From Micromonospora rubida (GTDB lineage: Bacteria; Actinomycetota; Actinomycetes; Mycobacteriales; Micromonosporaceae): a stretch of DNA of 64,000 nucleotides. The notes beneath the pieces are model-generated. The model searched no databases, had not been told where the DNA came from, and worked only from the letters and a program-made list of their open reading frames with translations. Each line of letters starts with the position of its first letter. The first letter of the stretch is position 1. Shown here in pieces: positions 1-9,178 of this stretch. Both the position numbers and the translations under genes were made by a program. The stretch is taken from NCBI RefSeq assembly GCF_009908295.1, contig NZ_JAAALO010000010.1:1-64000 (forward strand), in the 5' to 3' direction.

Positions 1-7
1 CGATAGA

Positions 8-125
8 GTTACGGCGGTCATGGCGGAGGGGAAACGCCCGGTTACATTCCGAACCCGGAAGCTAAGCCCTCCAGCGCCGATGGTACTGCACTCGGGAGGG
101 TGTGGGAGAGTAGGACACCGCCGGA
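8..125 (+). rRNA. rrf: 5S ribosomal RNA
   Basis: This is the 5S rRNA of the large ribosomal subunit. The stretch shows the expected conserved blocks for an actinobacterial 5S: the internal run around 44-62 (ACATTCCGAACCCGGAAGC), the GATGGTACTGC block near 79-89, and complementary ends (GGCGGTC near the 5' end, GACACCGCC near the 3' end). It is the last gene of an rRNA operon whose 16S and 23S genes lie upstream of the window. A strong terminator follows within 10 bases. The exact ends may be off by one or two bases. Confidence 0.95.
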
Positions 126-134
126 CATCTTTCG

Positions 135-166
135 GTCAGGGCCACCCCTTCGGGGGTGGCCCTGAC
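135..166 (+). terminator. rRNA operon terminator
   Basis: A perfect 14-bp inverted repeat (135-148 and 153-166) with a TTCG tetraloop directly follows the 5S gene. It is a typical strong intrinsic terminator for an rRNA operon, although the T-tract after it is poor, as is usual in high-GC actinomycetes. Confidence 0.9.
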
Positions 167-267
167 GCGTTTCCGTGACCATTTTCAAGCCGGATCAGAC
201 CGGGGCCGATCCGGCGTGACCGGCTCCGGGCGGCGAAACCCCGGAACCGGTCTTCGGGGACGATGAC

Positions 268-951
268 TCAGGAACGGGTCTGGACATCCTCGCGGATCCG
301 CCGCATCAGGTCGCCGGCGGCGTCGATCGGGCGCCCCGGCAGCATCGCCATCGCGACGCTGCCGTGGTCCGCCCAGCCGCAGACGGCGAAGTCACCGCCG
401 TCGCCGCTGGTGGCGCCGCACTTCATCACCCCGCCGAGCCGGCCAGCCGGCACCTCGCGCAGCCCGGTGACCTTCCCGGTCTCGTCGGCCATCAGGCCGA
501 AGAGGGTGTCCAGGTCGCGTTCGGGCTGCCACAGCAGGGTGGTGCCGCCGAAGAGCAGCACGGAGCGCTTGTCGTCCGCCGGATCGCGGTACACGACGCC
601 GAGGCTGCGGTCCAGGTCGATGTCGGCGGCGAGTCCGTCGCGCAGGTAGTCGGCGGTGCTGCGGGCCCGGTCGCTGTCGTCGCGTTGCAGGCCGGCGACG
701 GTGGCCGGAGCGGCCAGCCGGGCGTCCTTCTGCTGCGTCACCCGCCAGCCGGCGACGCCCAGCGCCCCGACGCCGGCGAGACCGGCCGCCAGGAGCACGG
801 CGAGGGCGATCCGCCCGCGCCGCGACCGGGGACCGCGCCGCCGGGCCGAGCCCTTCGGGTCCCGGTTGCTGAGCCGGATCGGTTCCTCGGTGAGATCGAC
901 CGGCTCGGGCTCGTCAGCGAGCGGACGCTCGGTGAGATGTGCGTCGGACAT
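268..951 (-). CDS. Single-pass membrane protein, unknown family
   Basis: The 227-residue protein has a charged N-terminal cytosolic part (about 1-45), one membrane segment (about 46-68, rich in A, L, V and G) and an extracytoplasmic domain. Its C-terminal half (FGGT motif, a Cys in MKCGAT, then VCGWADHGS and a final RRIRED helix) is recognisably similar to the C-terminal domain of the larger protein encoded at 9929-11791 (FGGT, FERCAV, VCTSVDHGS, NTMREQ). The two look like paralogues sharing an exported domain of unknown function with a possible conserved Cys pair. The ATG was chosen because the reading frame further upstream only mirrors valS, with which this gene is divergent. I do not recognise a named family. 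Confidence 0.75.
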   Translation of the reverse strand: MSDAHLTERPLADEPEPVDLTEEPIRLSNRDPKGSARRRGPRSRRGRIALAVLLAAGLAGVGALGVAGWRVTQQKDARLAAPATVAGLQRDDSDRARSTADYLRDGLAADIDLDRSLGVVYRDPADDKRSVLLFGGTTLLWQPERDLDTLFGLMADETGKVTGLREVPAGRLGGVMKCGATSGDGGDFAVCGWADHGSVAMAMLPGRPIDAAGDLMRRIREDVQTRS

Positions 952-1020
952 AGCCGACACCGTACGCGAAGGGCAGGTGGCGCACGTCGGGTCCGCGGAA
1001 GCGCTCCGTAGACTTTCAGG

Positions 1021-3639
1021 GTGACCGACAGCCTGGACGCCCGACGCCCCGACGCCCCGACCCTGCCCGCCCAGTACCAGCCGGGCGAGGTTGAGCAGCG
1101 ACGGTACGAGCAGTGGGTAGCCGCCGGGCGCTTCCGGGCGTCGGCCCAGAGCGACAAGCCGCCCTTCGCGATCGTCATCCCGCCGCCCAACGTGACCGGC
1201 TCGCTGCACATGGGCCACGCGTTCGAGCACACGCTGATGGACGCCCTGACCCGGCGCAAGCGGATGCAGGGCTTCGAGTCGCTCTGGCTGCCGGGCATGG
1301 ATCACGCCGGCATCGCCACCCAGAACCTCGTCGAGCGGCAGCTCGCCGGAGAGGGCCTGTCCCGGCACGACCTGGGCCGGGAGAAGTTCGTCGAGCGGGT
1401 GTGGCAGTGGAAGGCCGAGTCCGGCGGCGCGATCCTGGGCCAGATGCGCCGCCTCGGCGACGCGGTCGACTGGGACCGCGAGCGTTTCACCATGGACGCG
1501 GGGCTGTCCCGGGCCGTGCAGACCATGTTCAAGAAGCTCTTCGACGACGGGCTGATCTACCGGGCCAACCGGATCATCAACTGGTGCCCGCGCTGCCTGA
1601 CCGCGCTGTCCGACATCGAGGTGGAGCACACCGACGACGACGGCGAGCTGATCTCGATCCGGTACGGCGACGAGGTCGTGGTGGCCACCACCCGCGCCGA
1701 GACGATGCTCGGCGACACCGCCGTGGCGGTGCACCCCGACGACGAGCGGTACCGACACCTGATCGGCACCGAGGTCGCCCTGCCGCTGACCGACCGGCGC
1801 ATTCCGATCGTCGCCGACGAGCACGTCGACCCGAGCTTCGGCACCGGCATGGTGAAGGTGACCCCGGCGCACGACCCGAACGACTTCGAGATCGGCCAGC
1901 GGCACGACCTGCCCGCCCTGACGATCATGGACGAGCGCGGCATCATCACGGCACCGGGCCCGTTCGAGGGCCTGGACCGGTACGAGGCCCGGCCGGCGAT
2001 CGTCGCCGCGCTGCGCGAGCAGGGCCTGATCGTGGCCGAGAAGCGGCCGTACGTGCACGCGGTGGGCCACTGCTCGCGGTGCAAGACCACGGTCGAGCCG
2101 CGGCTGTCGTTGCAGTGGTTCGTCAACACCGCCCCGCTGGCCAAGGCGGCCGGGGACGCCGTGCGCGACGGCCGGGTGAAGGTCGAGCCGGCCGAGCTGG
2201 CCAAGCGCTACTTCGCCTGGGTCGATAACATGCACGACTGGTGCATCTCCCGCCAGCTCTGGTGGGGCCACCGCATCCCGGTCTGGTACGGCCCGGACGG
2301 CGAGATCGTCTGCGTCGGCCCGGACGAGGAGCCGCCGACCGGCGAGGGCTGGCACCGGGACGAGGACGTCCTGGACACCTGGTTCTCCAGCGGCCTGTGG
2401 CCGTTCTCCACCCTCGGCTGGCCGGAGCAGACCCCGGACCTGGAGAAGTTCTACCCGACCAGCGTCCTGGTCACCGGGTACGACATCCTGTTCTTCTGGG
2501 TCGCCCGGATGATGATGTTCGGCCTCTACGCCATGGACGGCCGGCCGCCGTTCGACGTGGTGGCCCTGCACGGCATGGTCCGCGACGAGCACGGCAAGAA
2601 GATGTCGAAGTCGTTCGGCAACGTGGTCGACCCGCTGGACTGGATCGACCGGTTCGGCGCGGACGCCACCCGGTTCACCCTCGCCCGGGGCGCCAACCCC
2701 GGCCAGGACGTCCCGGTCAGCGAGGACTGGTGTCAGGGTTCCCGCAACTTCTGCAACAAGCTGTGGAACGCCACCCGGTTCGCGCTGATGAACGGTGCCC
2801 ACACCAACGGCCCGCTGCCGCCGGCCGAGCAGCTCTCCACCGTCGACCGGTGGATCCTGTCCCGGCTGGCGCACGTCACCGCCGAGGTCGACGAGCAGTT
2901 CGAGGCGTACGAGTTCGCGAAGGTCTGTGATCTGCTCTACCACTTCGCCTGGGACGACGTCTGCGACTGGTACGTGGAGCTGGGCAAGCCGGTGCTCGCC
3001 GAGGGCGGGGCGTCGGCCGACGCCACCCGGCGGGTGCTCGGGCACGTGCTGGACCAGCTCCTGCGGCTGCTGCACCCGGTGATCCCGTTCGTCACCGAGG
3101 AGCTGTGGATCGCGCTGACCGGCGGGGAGACGGTGGTGACGGCCGCGTGGCCGACTGCCGACCGTACCGGGATCGACGACGCCGCGGAAGGCGAGGTCGG
3201 CACCGTCCAGCGGGTGGTGACCGAGATCCGGCGGTTCCGCTCGGACCAGGGCCTGCGGCCCACCCAGCGGGTGGTCGCCCGGCTCGACGGCCTGGCCGGC
3301 GCGGGCATCGCCTCCCACGAGCGGCTGATCCGCTCGCTGGTCCGGCTCGACCCGGTCGGCGACGACTTCCAGGCCAGCGCGACCCTGGCCATGCCCGGCG
3401 AGGTGAGCGTCGCGCTGGACACCCGGGGCTCGATCGACGTGGCCGCCGAGCGGGCCCGCCTGACCAAGGACCGCGCCGCAGCCGGGAAGGAGGTCGCGCA
3501 GGCCCGCGCGAAGCTGGACAACCCGGCGTTCGTGGGGAAGGCCCCGGAGCCGGTGGTCGCCAAGATCCGCGACCGGCTCGCCACCGCCGAGGCCGACCTG
3601 ATCCGCATCGATGCCGCTCTGGAGGCGCTGCCCTCGTGA
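1021..3639 (+). CDS. valS: Valyl-tRNA synthetase
   Basis: The class I aminoacyl-tRNA synthetase charges tRNA-Val in the cytosol. The 872-residue length is normal for the family. Visible are the HIGH-type motif (NVTGSLHMGH, about residues 57-66), the inserted editing domain, the KMSKS loop (KKMSKSFGN, about 525-533), the tRNA-binding anticodon domain, and the C-terminal coiled-coil arm (about 800-872). It starts with GTG and ends in a TGA that overlaps the GTG of folC, so the two are translationally coupled. Confidence 0.97.
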   Translation: MTDSLDARRPDAPTLPAQYQPGEVEQRRYEQWVAAGRFRASAQSDKPPFAIVIPPPNVTGSLHMGHAFEHTLMDALTRRKRMQGFESLWLPGMDHAGIATQNLVERQLAGEGLSRHDLGREKFVERVWQWKAESGGAILGQMRRLGDAVDWDRERFTMDAGLSRAVQTMFKKLFDDGLIYRANRIINWCPRCLTALSDIEVEHTDDDGELISIRYGDEVVVATTRAETMLGDTAVAVHPDDERYRHLIGTEVALPLTDRRIPIVADEHVDPSFGTGMVKVTPAHDPNDFEIGQRHDLPALTIMDERGIITAPGPFEGLDRYEARPAIVAALREQGLIVAEKRPYVHAVGHCSRCKTTVEPRLSLQWFVNTAPLAKAAGDAVRDGRVKVEPAELAKRYFAWVDNMHDWCISRQLWWGHRIPVWYGPDGEIVCVGPDEEPPTGEGWHRDEDVLDTWFSSGLWPFSTLGWPEQTPDLEKFYPTSVLVTGYDILFFWVARMMMFGLYAMDGRPPFDVVALHGMVRDEHGKKMSKSFGNVVDPLDWIDRFGADATRFTLARGANPGQDVPVSEDWCQGSRNFCNKLWNATRFALMNGAHTNGPLPPAEQLSTVDRWILSRLAHVTAEVDEQFEAYEFAKVCDLLYHFAWDDVCDWYVELGKPVLAEGGASADATRRVLGHVLDQLLRLLHPVIPFVTEELWIALTGGETVVTAAWPTADRTGIDDAAEGEVGTVQRVVTEIRRFRSDQGLRPTQRVVARLDGLAGAGIASHERLIRSLVRLDPVGDDFQASATLAMPGEVSVALDTRGSIDVAAERARLTKDRAAAGKEVAQARAKLDNPAFVGKAPEPVVAKIRDRLATAEADLIRIDAALEALPS

Positions 3640-5006
3640 CCGACCGTAACGATCACACCCACCGCACCGCTCGCGGCGTCGACGGCGAGTTCGCCGCCGT
3701 CGACGCCGAGCTGGCCGCGCGCGGGTTCACCCGCATGCACTTCGAGCTGGACCGGATCGAGACGCTGCTCGACCTGCTCGGCAGCCCACAGCGGGCGTAC
3801 CCGTCGATCCACCTGACCGGGACCAACGGCAAGACCTCGACCGCCCGGATGATCGACTCGCTGCTGCGGGCGTTCGGGCTGCACACCGGCCGGTACACCA
3901 GCCCGCACCTGGAGACCGTCCGGGAGCGGATCAGCCTGGACGGGGAGCCGGTCAGCGAGGAACGCTTCGTGGCCACGTACCGCGAGGTGGTGCCGCTGGC
4001 CGACCTGGTCGACCAGCGCTCCGCCGAGCCGTTGACCTACTTCGACCTGACCACCGCGCTGGCGTTCGCCACCTTCGCGGACGCCCCGGTCGACGTCGCG
4101 GTGGTCGAGGTGGGGCTCGGCGGGGCCGAGGACTCCACCAACGTGATCCAGGCCGGCGTCGCGGTGCTCACCCCGATCGGGCTGGACCACACCGAGTGGC
4201 TGGGCGACACCCTCCAGGACATCGCCCTGCACAAGGCCGGGATCATCCACAAGGGGGCCACGGTCGTCTGCGCGGCGCAGGACGAGGAGGCCGCCCGGCC
4301 GATCCTGGAGCGGTGCGCCGAGGTCGGCGCGACGATCGCCCGCGAGGGGTCGGAGTTCGGCGTGCTGCGCCGTTCGGTGGCGGTCGGCGGCCAGGTGCTC
4401 AGCATCCAGGGCCTCGGCGGGGTGTACGAGGACATGTTCATCCCGCTGCACGGCGCGCACCAGGCGCAGAACGCGGCGGTGGCGCTCGCCGCCGTGGAGG
4501 CGTTCCTCGGGGCGGGGGCGAATCGGCAGCTCGACGTGGAGGCTGTCCGGGAGGGCTTCGCCGACGTCAGCTCGCCCGGCCGGCTGGAGAAGGTGCGTAA
4601 CGCGCCGACGGTCCTGCTCGACGGGGCGCACAACCCGCACGGGATGGCGGCCACGGTGACCGCCCTCCAGGAGGAGTTCGCGTTCAGCAAGCTGGTCGGC
4701 GTGCTCGGGGTGCTCGGCGACAAGGACGCGGTGGGCCTGCTGGAGCTGCTGGAGCCGGTGCTCGACTCGCTCGTGGTCACCCGCAACAGCTCGCCGCGGG
4801 CGATGCCGGCCGACGAGCTGGCCGAGCTGGCCCGGGACGTCTTCGGGGAGGACCGGGTGGCGGTGGCCGAGGAGATGCCCGACGCGATCGAGGCGGCGGT
4901 GGCCGAGGCCGAGGCCGACGTCCCCGGCGAGCTGTCCGGGGTCGGCGTGCTGATCACCGGGTCGGTGGTGACCGTGGCCGACGCCCGCAGGCTGTTCAAG
5001 CGATGA
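3636..5006 (+). CDS. folC: Folylpolyglutamate synthase / dihydrofolate synthase
   Basis: A Mur-ligase-family enzyme that adds glutamate to dihydropteroate and to folates, using ATP. The 456-residue protein shows the P-loop GTNGKTSTARM (about residues 62-72), the HTEWLG metal/ATP region, the KAGI loop, and the C-terminal DGAHNPHGM motif (about 329-337). The GTG start is embedded in the valS stop (GTGA), and the stop overlaps the ATG of the DUF4233 gene (ATGA). The order valS-folC-DUF4233-ndk is a well-conserved actinobacterial cluster. Confidence 0.96.
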   Translation: MTDRNDHTHRTARGVDGEFAAVDAELAARGFTRMHFELDRIETLLDLLGSPQRAYPSIHLTGTNGKTSTARMIDSLLRAFGLHTGRYTSPHLETVRERISLDGEPVSEERFVATYREVVPLADLVDQRSAEPLTYFDLTTALAFATFADAPVDVAVVEVGLGGAEDSTNVIQAGVAVLTPIGLDHTEWLGDTLQDIALHKAGIIHKGATVVCAAQDEEAARPILERCAEVGATIAREGSEFGVLRRSVAVGGQVLSIQGLGGVYEDMFIPLHGAHQAQNAAVALAAVEAFLGAGANRQLDVEAVREGFADVSSPGRLEKVRNAPTVLLDGAHNPHGMAATVTALQEEFAFSKLVGVLGVLGDKDAVGLLELLEPVLDSLVVTRNSSPRAMPADELAELARDVFGEDRVAVAEEMPDAIEAAVAEAEADVPGELSGVGVLITGSVVTVADARRLFKR

Positions 5007-5401
5007 CCGCCCCGGATTCAGACCGCCGGGCGGAGGGCGCCGGCGACGGATCGGGTCAGCGGCGCTCCGGGCTGCGCAACCCCGAGGGGGCGGTGCGCGG
5101 CCTGGGCGCCGGGACGCTCGGCCTGGAGGCCCTGGTGCTGCTGCTCGCGATCCAGCCGATCCGGGTGGTCGGCGGGGAGCTCAGCGGCGCGGCCGTCGCG
5201 GTGATCGTGGCGTTGGCCGTGGCGGCGGTGGTGCTCGCCGGGATGATGCGTCGGCGGTGGGCCTGGTACGCCGGCACGGTGCTCCAGGGGGCGCTGCTGC
5301 TTGCCGGGCTGCTGCACTGGTCGCTGCTGGTGGTGGGGATCATCTTCGCCCTGGTCTGGGGGTACGCCCTGCACGTGCGCCGGGTGATCCTCGGCCGCTG
5401 A
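5003..5401 (+). CDS. DUF4233 membrane protein
   Basis: The 132-residue protein has a polar N-terminus of about 35 residues followed by four hydrophobic segments, a typical DUF4233 layout. This family is almost always found directly after folC in Actinobacteria. The function is unknown. Translation is coupled to folC by an ATGA overlap. Immediately after the stop, a 9-bp unit (GAGCCGCT-like) is repeated about three times. Confidence 0.85.
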   Translation: MTAPDSDRRAEGAGDGSGQRRSGLRNPEGAVRGLGAGTLGLEALVLLLAIQPIRVVGGELSGAAVAVIVALAVAAVVLAGMMRRRWAWYAGTVLQGALLLAGLLHWSLLVVGIIFALVWGYALHVRRVILGR

Positions 5402-5511
5402 GCCGCTGAGCCGCTGAGCCGCTGCCTGCGGGGCGGGCCCGGTGCGGGACGGGCCCTGCCGCGGCGCGGGACCCGGGGCGGGGCCCGGTGCCAGGGTGCC
5501 GTCCCCACTGC

Positions 5512-6906
5512 TCAGGCGTCGGCGCGGGTGCGCCACTGGGTGAGGGCGATGCCGTGCCCGTCCGGGTCGCGGAAGGCCGCCGCCCAGACCTCCAGCTTGG
5601 TACCCCGGTTCACCACCCTCGGGGCGTACGTGAAGCGGACCCCGGAGTCGCGCAGCCGCTCGTACGCGCCCTGGATGTTGTCGACCTCCAGGTTCACGTG
5701 GACCAGGCGGCGGCTCATCGGGGCCGCGCCGGTGACCTCGCGCAGCACCAGCCGGGTCGCCCCGGAGGCGAGCACGGCGTTGCCGGCGCCCCGGTCGACC
5801 TCCTCGAAGCCGAGGGTGTCCCGGTAGAACTCCAGCGACCGGTCCAGGCCGGTGACCAGCAGGGTGATGCCGACCCCGCTGATCGGGGCCGCCGCGTCGG
5901 CGGGCTCGGCCTCCGGGTCGTAACCGAAGATCGCCTCGTCCAGCTCGTGCTGGTCGGGGGCCGGTCGGGGGCGCGGGGCCGGGTCGTCCAGCGGCACGTC
6001 GATGGGGTCGATCGGGGCCGCCGCGTCGACGGTCTCGACGGGGTCGGCCGGGGCCGTCGCGTCGATGGTCTCGACGGGGACGGTCGGGTCGAAGCGTTCC
6101 TCGGCCGGTGGGCGGGGGGCCGGGGTGGCCCGCCGGGGCAGCGGGCCGGGGGTCGGCTCCACCACCGTCCCCTCCAGCACGACCGGGCCGCCCGGCCGCT
6201 GGTGCATCACGACCGGCTCCCGGCCCTCCGGCAGCGGGCCGAGGTCGTCGTCGCGCATCGGGTCGGCCCTGGGCTGGTCACGCAGGTCGTCGCGGAAACC
6301 GGACGAGTCGCGCAGGTCGTCGTGGAAACCGGGCAGGTCACGCAGGTCGTCGCGGAAGTCGTCGTCCGGGATGCGGTCGGCCCACGGCGGCGCCTCCTGC
6401 TGGATCAGCACCTCGTCGACCGGGTCGGCGCCCGCGTACTCGGGCGGCAGGTCGGCCATGGCCGACGCGGCGGTCTCCGCGTGGGTGGGCACCTCGTCCC
6501 AGAGGACGCGGACATGCCGCTGGTCGTCCAGGGCCACCCGGATCGGCAGGGCCTGCCCGATCGAGGGCCACTTCGCCACCGGGACCCGCGGCTCGATGAT
6601 CTTCTTCGACCGGGGCGGCAGGCCGGGCGCGTCGATGACGAGCTGCAACTCGCAGCGGCCGAACGCGTACGCGTTGGGCGGCTCGGAGGCGCTGTGCACG
6701 TGGCCGACGCCGACCACCCAGGTTCGGCCGCCGCCGCGCACGGTGGCCATCGCGATCGCCAGCACCAGCAGGGCCACCCCCAGCGCCACGATCGCCCAGC
6801 TGGTCATGCCCAGCCCGAACAGGACCACGAAGGTCGCCACGGTGCCCAGCACCGTCGCGATGAGCTTGCGTACCGGCGCGATGGGTCGGTTCCCGCCATT
6901 CGCCAC
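5512..6906 (-). CDS. Membrane-anchored protein with C-terminal VOC (glyoxalase) domain
   Basis: The 464-residue protein has two hydrophobic segments near the N-terminus (about 12-32 and 35-53), a small folded region to about 150, a long acidic and proline-rich linker with a repeated FRDDLRD/FHDDLRD unit (about 175-215) and repeated VETIDA/VETVDA units, and a C-terminal VOC fold (about 345-464). The VOC part carries the usual beta-alpha-beta pattern (LDRSLEFYRDTLGF, VHVNLEVDN, FRDPDGHGIAL). Stand-alone VOC proteins are common, but this membrane-tethered form is unusual. The GTG start follows GGGAGG. The substrate is unknown. Confidence 0.8.
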   Translation of the reverse strand: MANGGNRPIAPVRKLIATVLGTVATFVVLFGLGMTSWAIVALGVALLVLAIAMATVRGGGRTWVVGVGHVHSASEPPNAYAFGRCELQLVIDAPGLPPRSKKIIEPRVPVAKWPSIGQALPIRVALDDQRHVRVLWDEVPTHAETAASAMADLPPEYAGADPVDEVLIQQEAPPWADRIPDDDFRDDLRDLPGFHDDLRDSSGFRDDLRDQPRADPMRDDDLGPLPEGREPVVMHQRPGGPVVLEGTVVEPTPGPLPRRATPAPRPPAEERFDPTVPVETIDATAPADPVETVDAAAPIDPIDVPLDDPAPRPRPAPDQHELDEAIFGYDPEAEPADAAAPISGVGITLLVTGLDRSLEFYRDTLGFEEVDRGAGNAVLASGATRLVLREVTGAAPMSRRLVHVNLEVDNIQGAYERLRDSGVRFTYAPRVVNRGTKLEVWAAAFRDPDGHGIALTQWRTRADA

Positions 6907-7050
6907 TGTGGACCTCCCATGGGTCAAGGGCCAGGCTAGGCCGGATCGGCGACCCAGGGAATAGCGCAGCCGCCGCGCCGGTGCCCGCACCGGGTCGCTA
7001 GGCTGACCGTACCCAGCCGAGCCGTCTTCCGCGCACAGGAGGAACCCAGC

Positions 7051-7476
7051 GTGTCCAGCAGCAGCCCGGACGAGCGCACTCTCGTCCTGATCAAGCCCGA
7101 CGCGGTCGGCCGTGGCCTGGTCGGTGAGATCCTCTCCCGCTTCGAGCGCAAGGGCCTGCGGATCGACGCCATGGCATCCCGGACGATGGACGGCGACTTC
7201 GCCGACCAGCACTACGCCGAGCACGTCGACAAGGCGTTCTACCCGCCCCTGAAGGGGTTCATGACCAGCGGTCCGCTGGTGGCCCTGGTGCTCTCCGGCG
7301 ACCAGGTCATCGAGGTGGTGCGCGGCATGATCGGCAGCACCGACGGCCGCCGGGCCGCCGCCGGCACCATCCGCGGCGACTTCTCCCTGTCCAACCGGGA
7401 GAACCTGGTGCACGCCTCCGACTCGACCGACAGCTCCAAGCGCGAGATCGCGCTCTGGTTCCCCGAGCTGGGCTGA
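7051..7476 (+). CDS. ndk: Nucleoside diphosphate kinase
   Basis: The enzyme equilibrates nucleoside di- and triphosphates through a phosphohistidine. The 141-residue protein shows the N-terminal TLVLIKPDAVGRGLVG motif and the active-site histidine in NLVHASDS (His about 121; most NDKs read NLVHGSDS). It starts at GTG with AGGAGG about 9 bases upstream. The C-terminus is complete. Confidence 0.97.
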   Translation: MSSSSPDERTLVLIKPDAVGRGLVGEILSRFERKGLRIDAMASRTMDGDFADQHYAEHVDKAFYPPLKGFMTSGPLVALVLSGDQVIEVVRGMIGSTDGRRAAAGTIRGDFSLSNRENLVHASDSTDSSKREIALWFPELG

Positions 7477-7521
7477 CGGCTTTCCGACGCCGGGCGTGGT
7501 GGGGCGGGCCCGGTCGCCGGG

Positions 7522-8406
7522 TCACCCCGCCAACCGGGTGAGCTTCTCCGGGTTGGCGACCACGTACAGGCCGGTGATCCGGCCGCCGGCGGCGGCCACG
7601 GTCAGCGCGTACCGCCGGCTGCCGGGCCAGTACACGACGTACCCGGCCCGGCCGTTGAACTCGACCGGGACCGTGTGCGGCGTCGGCCGCCGGGGCCCGA
7701 GGACCCCGGCGAAGAAGCGGGCAACCCGGTCCGCCCCGCGCACCGGGTTGCGGGCCGCCCTGGTCCGGCCGCCCCCGTCGGTCCACGCGGTGACGTCGGT
7801 CGTCATCAGGTCCGTCAGCCGGGCCAGGTCGCCGTCGCGGGCCGCGGCGAGGAACGCGTCCAGCAGCCGCCGCTGCTCACCCGGGTCGGCAGTGAAGCGG
7901 CGGCGGTCGACGGCGATCCGGGCCGCCGCCCGGTGGTGCAGCTGCCGGCAGTCCGCCGCGGACCGGTCCAGGATCTCGCCGACCTGCGCGTACGGCAGGT
8001 CGAAGGCGGTGCGCAGCACGTAGACCGCGCGCTCCGGCGGAGTCAGCCGCTCCAGCAGGTGCAGCAGCGCGAGGGAGAGCGAGTCGCGCAGCTCCGCGTG
8101 TTCCGGCGGCCCGAACGGCGAGGGCTCGGTGGGCACCGGCTCCGGCAGCCAGGGCCCGACGTACGTCTCCCGGGCAGCCTGCCGGGCCCGCAGCCGGTCG
8201 ATGGCGAGCCGGGTGACCACCCGGGACAGGTAGCGGCGGGGCTCGGCCACCGCGGCCCGGTCGACGCCCAGCCACCGCAGGTACGCGTCCTGGAGCACAT
8301 CCTCGGCGTCGTGCAGGCTGCCGAGCATCCGGTACGCCAGGCCGAGCAGCATCGGCCGGTGCGCGTCGAGCACACCGGCCGCCTGTGCCGCACCGGCCGT
8401 CGTCAC
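7522..8406 (-). CDS. ECF41-type RNA polymerase sigma factor (SigJ-like)
   Basis: A 294-residue extracytoplasmic-function sigma factor. Sigma-2 lies near residues 15-80 (AYRMLGSLHDAEDVLQDAYLRW) and sigma-4 near 110-170 (LTPPERAVYVLRTAFDLPYAQVG, RSAADCRQLHHRA). A SnoaL-like C-terminal extension (about 185-294) ends in the NPEKL motif typical of the ECF41 group, which also shows a DGGG motif, present here as WTDGGGRT. The C-terminal domain in this group modulates activity in place of an anti-sigma factor. The gene is coupled by a GTGA overlap to the carboxymuconolactone decarboxylase gene before it, which is the usual ECF41 partner type. Confidence 0.93.
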   Translation of the reverse strand: MTTAGAAQAAGVLDAHRPMLLGLAYRMLGSLHDAEDVLQDAYLRWLGVDRAAVAEPRRYLSRVVTRLAIDRLRARQAARETYVGPWLPEPVPTEPSPFGPPEHAELRDSLSLALLHLLERLTPPERAVYVLRTAFDLPYAQVGEILDRSAADCRQLHHRAAARIAVDRRRFTADPGEQRRLLDAFLAAARDGDLARLTDLMTTDVTAWTDGGGRTRAARNPVRGADRVARFFAGVLGPRRPTPHTVPVEFNGRAGYVVYWPGSRRYALTVAAAGGRITGLYVVANPEKLTRLAG

Positions 8407-8843
8407 CCGTCCGTCGGCGGTTGGCGCCGGGTGGCCGCCACGATCCGGTTCCATACGTTGATTGTGGCGATCGCGACCGTCAGGTCCGCCAGCTCCTTCT
8501 CCGACCAGACCTTCGCGGCGGCGTCCCAGACCTCGTCGGGCACCCCGTGCTCCCCGAGGCGGGTGAGCGCATCGGTGAGCGCGAGCGCCGTCCGTTCCCG
8601 CTCGTCGAAGAAGGGCGTCTCCCGCCAGGCGGCCACGGCGAACAGCCGCCGGCTGGACTCGCCCGCCGCGAGGGCGTCCCGGCTGTGCATGTCCACGCAG
8701 AACCCGCAGCCGTTCAGCATCGACGCGCGCAGCTTCACCAGCTCCAGCACCGTGTGGTCGAGGTTCGCGCGGGTGTACCGCTCCAGCCCGGCCACCGCCC
8801 GGTACGCCTCCGGCGCCACCGCCTCCAGATCGATCCGACTCAT
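8403..8843 (-). CDS. Carboxymuconolactone decarboxylase / AhpD-like protein
   Basis: The 146-residue protein carries the redox-type CxxC with trailing His (CGFCVDMHS, about residues 47-55) of AhpD-like members of the CMD family, and helices typical of that fold. It probably acts as a peroxidase-like or alkylhydroperoxide-handling enzyme; the substrate cannot be read from sequence. The start is the ATG at 8843, preceded by GGGAGA; a longer frame upstream has no ribosome site. It overlaps the downstream ECF41 sigma gene by GTGA. This pairing suggests the sigma factor controls its own operon. Confidence 0.88.
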   Translation of the reverse strand: MSRIDLEAVAPEAYRAVAGLERYTRANLDHTVLELVKLRASMLNGCGFCVDMHSRDALAAGESSRRLFAVAAWRETPFFDERERTALALTDALTRLGEHGVPDEVWDAAAKVWSEKELADLTVAIATINVWNRIVAATRRQPPTDG

Positions 8844-9178
8844 CGTGTTCTCCCATCCTCGTCGATACACCGGGACGACGGGCGGAGCGGGCGTGGATGT
8901 GACGGCGGCGGGTGTGACGCCGGTCATGCCGCCGCAGGCCGGGCGGTGAATAGTCGAAGGTGGGCGCCGCTCGCCGGCCTCGCCGGGAGGCCGGCAAGGA
9001 CGAACCGGTGACGGTGGCCGTCCGCCGGGTGTGAGATGTGGGTGGGGCCCTCCCGGGACGGCGCCCCTGCCCGGCCGCCCTCCGCCACGCAGCGGACGGC
9101 CCGGTCACCCGTTCGGCCCGGCGTGACCGCGTCGGCTAACGTGACATCGCCCTGTCCAGCACGACCGCCGGAGGACCA

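Noticed and set aside
268..3318. A 1016-codon open frame on the minus strand
   Set aside because: It runs opposite valS and reads as Gly/Arg/Val/His-rich low-complexity sequence; only its last 228 codons (268-951) are a real gene.
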